This document shows positions 5,920-7,939 of a stretch of 7,939 nucleotides of DNA, one piece after another. Source of the DNA: Candidatus Heimdallarchaeota archaeon (GTDB lineage Archaea; Asgardarchaeota; Heimdallarchaeia; JABLTI01); NCBI GenBank assembly GCA_030671945.1, contig DAOVHJ010000107.1:1-7939 (forward strand), read 5' to 3'. Position 1 is the stretch's first letter, and the number at the start of each line of letters is the position of its first letter. The position numbers and the translations under genes were made by a program. The notes beneath the pieces are model-generated. The model did not search any database and had not been told where the DNA came from. It worked only from the letters and a program-made list of their open reading frames with translations.

Positions 5920-7939
5920 ATGATGGAGGGAAAAGAAGAAAAAACTAAAGCAGATGAAGAGCTGGTTAGAAGCAGAAATGAAATTTTAATCACATTAGAT
6001 AGCATAGGCGATGCTGTTATTTCTACGGATTCAAAAGGCAATATAATTTTTATGAATCCTGTAGCTGAAGATTTGACTGGCTGGAAAGAAGAAGAGTCTG
6101 TTGGTAAGAACATTAAAGAAATATTCCACATTGTGAATGAAGAAACAGGAGATGAAGTTGAGAATCCTGTTACTAAAGTACTAAAAGATGGATTAATTGC
6201 TGGTTTAGCTAATCATACGATTCTGATTGCTAAAGACGGTTCTAGAATCCCTATTGATGACAGTGGTGCACCTGTTAGGGATAAGGATGGCAATATTACT
6301 GGTGTGGTTCTTATATTCAGGGATATCACAGAGCGGAGAAAAGCAGAGAAAGAAATACAACAAAAAACACTTGAATTAGATGAGCGAGTTAAAGAACTAA
6401 ATTGTCTATATGGAATTAGTAGTCTTAAGATAATTCCGGATATAACAATAGATGAATTTCTGACTAAAGCAATTGAACTATTACCTCCTTCATGGCAATA
6501 TCCAGAAATAACAACAGCTAGAATTATTTTTGAAGGAAAAGAGTTTAAAACTGCTAACTTTAGAGAATCCACATGGAAACAATCCATAGAGATTAAACTT
6601 TCCCGTAAGAAAGCTGGAATGATAGAAGTTTATTATCTCAAGGAAAAACCAGAAAGCTATGAAGGACCATTTCTCAAGGAAGAGCGAGATCTAATTAATT
6701 CTTTAGCTGAATCGATTGGAGCATTTCTTCATATAAAATTGCAAAAAGATCAAGAAGAAAAAGAACGAAAAAAAGCGGAGCAAGAGCTTAAGCAAACTAT
6801 CGATCTTTCGCTGGACTTCATAGGTATCGCGGGGTTCGATGCTTATTTCAAACGAATAAACCCTACGTTTAGTAGAATACTCGGTTACACCGAGGAAGTG
6901 CTTCTTTCCACACCGTTCCTTGAGTTTGTTCATCCTGATGATCGCGAATCAACCCTTGCTGAGGTTGGTAAACTTACCGAGGGGGTAAAGACCCTTAGTT
7001 TCACGAATCGCTATCGCTGCAAAGATGGGTCATATAGATGGTTGGAATGGCATTCTAATCCAATAATTGAGGAGGAACTAATGTACTTCGTTGCTCGTGA
7101 CATCACTGAACACAAGCAAGCAGAGGAGGAGTTGATTGAGAGCGAAGAAAAATTCAGCAAGTTTTTCTCAACGATACCTGATGCAGCATTTATTAATGAT
7201 CAAGAAACAGGAGATATAATTGACGTGAATGAAGCTGCAGTGAAAATGTACGGATATTGTAAGGAAGAATGGTTTAAAATGAAAAACACAGATATTTCAG
7301 CTGAACCTGAAAAAACTAGCATCGCTACAAAATTCCCACCTACACATATACCAATTCGTTATCATAAGAGAAAAGATGGTTCTATTTTTCCTATAGAAAT
7401 GACTACTGGTTTCTTTAAAATGAAACAACAGAATATTGTCTTTGCTACTGGTAGAGATATTACTGAGCGATTGAAAATACAAAATGAACTTCAAAAACAA
7501 AAAGATGAACTGGAATCATTCGCCAGTACTGTTTCTCATGATTTAAAGGGACGACTGGCGATTCTTATGGCAATAGCAGACTTGGAAGAAACAGAGCATT
7601 CCGAAATGATGATTGATCAAATAGAAGATCTGTCAAAACTCATTGAAAATCTTCTATTTCTTGCCAAAAAAGGTGAAATATTGGGTGAATTATCACTTGT
7701 TAATTTGAATGAATTATTTGAAAAGCTTGCCAAAAATATTTCAACAGCTGATCCTGATTTAAAAATTATTATTCAAGATTTACCGACATTGAACTCTGAT
7801 CCTACGAAATTAAATCAAGTATTCGAAAATATTCTGATGAATGTACTTAAACATGCGAAAGCAACTAAAGTAGAAATATTTGCAGAAGAAGACAAAAAAG
7901 AGCACATTATTCACATTCGCGATAATGGTATTGGTATGA
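5920..7939 (+). CDS. soluble multi-PAS sensor histidine kinase (3' end outside window)
   Basis: The frame is open from ATG 5920 to the right edge (673 residues, no stop). No transmembrane segment or signal peptide is seen, so it should sense a cytosolic signal. The order of parts is: PAS 1 at about 20-138 (ending FRDITERRKAEKE); a GAF-like linker domain at about 153-272 with ELNCLYGISSL, PPSWQYPEITTARI and FLKEERDLINSLAE; a charged helix; PAS 2 at about 291-400 (ending ARDITEHKQAEEEL); PAS 3 at about 406-518 (ending GRDITERLKIQNEL); a HisKA dimerisation helix pair from about 525; and the start of the HATPase domain. The phosphoacceptor is H540 in FASTVSHDLKG. The N box is around N641 (FENILMNVLKHA) and the G1 box DNGIGM at 668-673 is cut by the edge. 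In the H box the usual proline at H+5 is arginine (R545). PAS 2 is encoded by DNA of unusually high GC. The start is supported by GAGGT five bases upstream; ATG 5923 is an alternative. No response regulator is in view. Confidence 0.93.
   Translation, partial: MMEGKEEKTKADEELVRSRNEILITLDSIGDAVISTDSKGNIIFMNPVAEDLTGWKEEESVGKNIKEIFHIVNEETGDEVENPVTKVLKDGLIAGLANHTILIAKDGSRIPIDDSGAPVRDKDGNITGVVLIFRDITERRKAEKEIQQKTLELDERVKELNCLYGISSLKIIPDITIDEFLTKAIELLPPSWQYPEITTARIIFEGKEFKTANFRESTWKQSIEIKLSRKKAGMIEVYYLKEKPESYEGPFLKEERDLINSLAESIGAFLHIKLQKDQEEKERKKAEQELKQTIDLSLDFIGIAGFDAYFKRINPTFSRILGYTEEVLLSTPFLEFVHPDDRESTLAEVGKLTEGVKTLSFTNRYRCKDGSYRWLEWHSNPIIEEELMYFVARDITEHKQAEEELIESEEKFSKFFSTIPDAAFINDQETGDIIDVNEAAVKMYGYCKEEWFKMKNTDISAEPEKTSIATKFPPTHIPIRYHKRKDGSIFPIEMTTGFFKMKQQNIVFATGRDITERLKIQNELQKQKDELESFASTVSHDLKGRLAILMAIADLEETEHSEMMIDQIEDLSKLIENLLFLAKKGEILGELSLVNLNELFEKLAKNISTADPDLKIIIQDLPTLNSDPTKLNQVFENILMNVLKHAKATKVEIFAEEDKKEHIIHIRDNGIGM

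Noticed and set aside
5916..7500. Minus-strand open frames opposite the histidine kinase (5916-6131, 6213-6587, 6703-6933, 7297-7500)
   Set aside because: The plus strand carries a continuous frame with PAS, GAF-like, HisKA and ATP-binding motifs throughout; the opposite frames are Ser/Ile/Phe-rich and without motifs.

Overview
This is an AT-rich window, by eye about 30-33% GC over most of its length. It most likely comes from an archaeon. The support is archaeal-style TATA boxes, Shine-Dalgarno motifs at some genes but not others, an archaeal-looking PAS histidine kinase, and a SNF2-SWIM gene pair. An Asgard-type lineage is possible, but nothing in the window fixes the taxon, and some bacteria carry all of these families.

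Layout. (1) Positions 1-392 (+) hold the C-terminal part of a DMT-superfamily membrane permease that enters from the left edge. (2) Positions 389-5327 (-) hold a compact three-gene cluster read right to left: a large SNF2-family DNA-dependent ATPase with an N-terminal SNF2-associated region, then a SWIM zinc-finger protein 4 bp downstream, then a short arginine-deiminase-type hydrolase 21 bp further on. The last gene runs head-on into the permease gene and the two overlap by 4 bp at their stop codons. (3) Positions 5328-5919 are a long divergent intergenic region with no convincing gene. It holds two 14-bp palindromic TATA elements with the same 10-bp core, one at each end; several small hairpins, two followed by T-rich runs; and an imperfect direct repeat just upstream of the rightmost promoter. 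(4) Positions 5920-7939 (+) hold most of a soluble, multi-PAS sensor histidine kinase that runs off the right edge within its ATP-binding domain.

How the genes relate. The SNF2 ATPase and the SWIM protein are a recurrent pair in prokaryotes and probably act together on DNA or on protein-DNA complexes. The SWIM gene's ribosome-binding site lies inside the last codons of the SNF2 gene, which suggests coupled translation. The deiminase appears to be the third gene of the same transcript, but no biochemical link is evident. The histidine kinase is transcribed divergently and no response regulator is visible. One of its PAS modules (about 6781-7140) is clearly more GC-rich (about 44%) than the rest of the gene, which suggests domain shuffling.

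I found no mobile element, CRISPR array, tRNA or rRNA. The least explained part of the window is the structured intergenic region. I do not see a clearly new multi-gene system.
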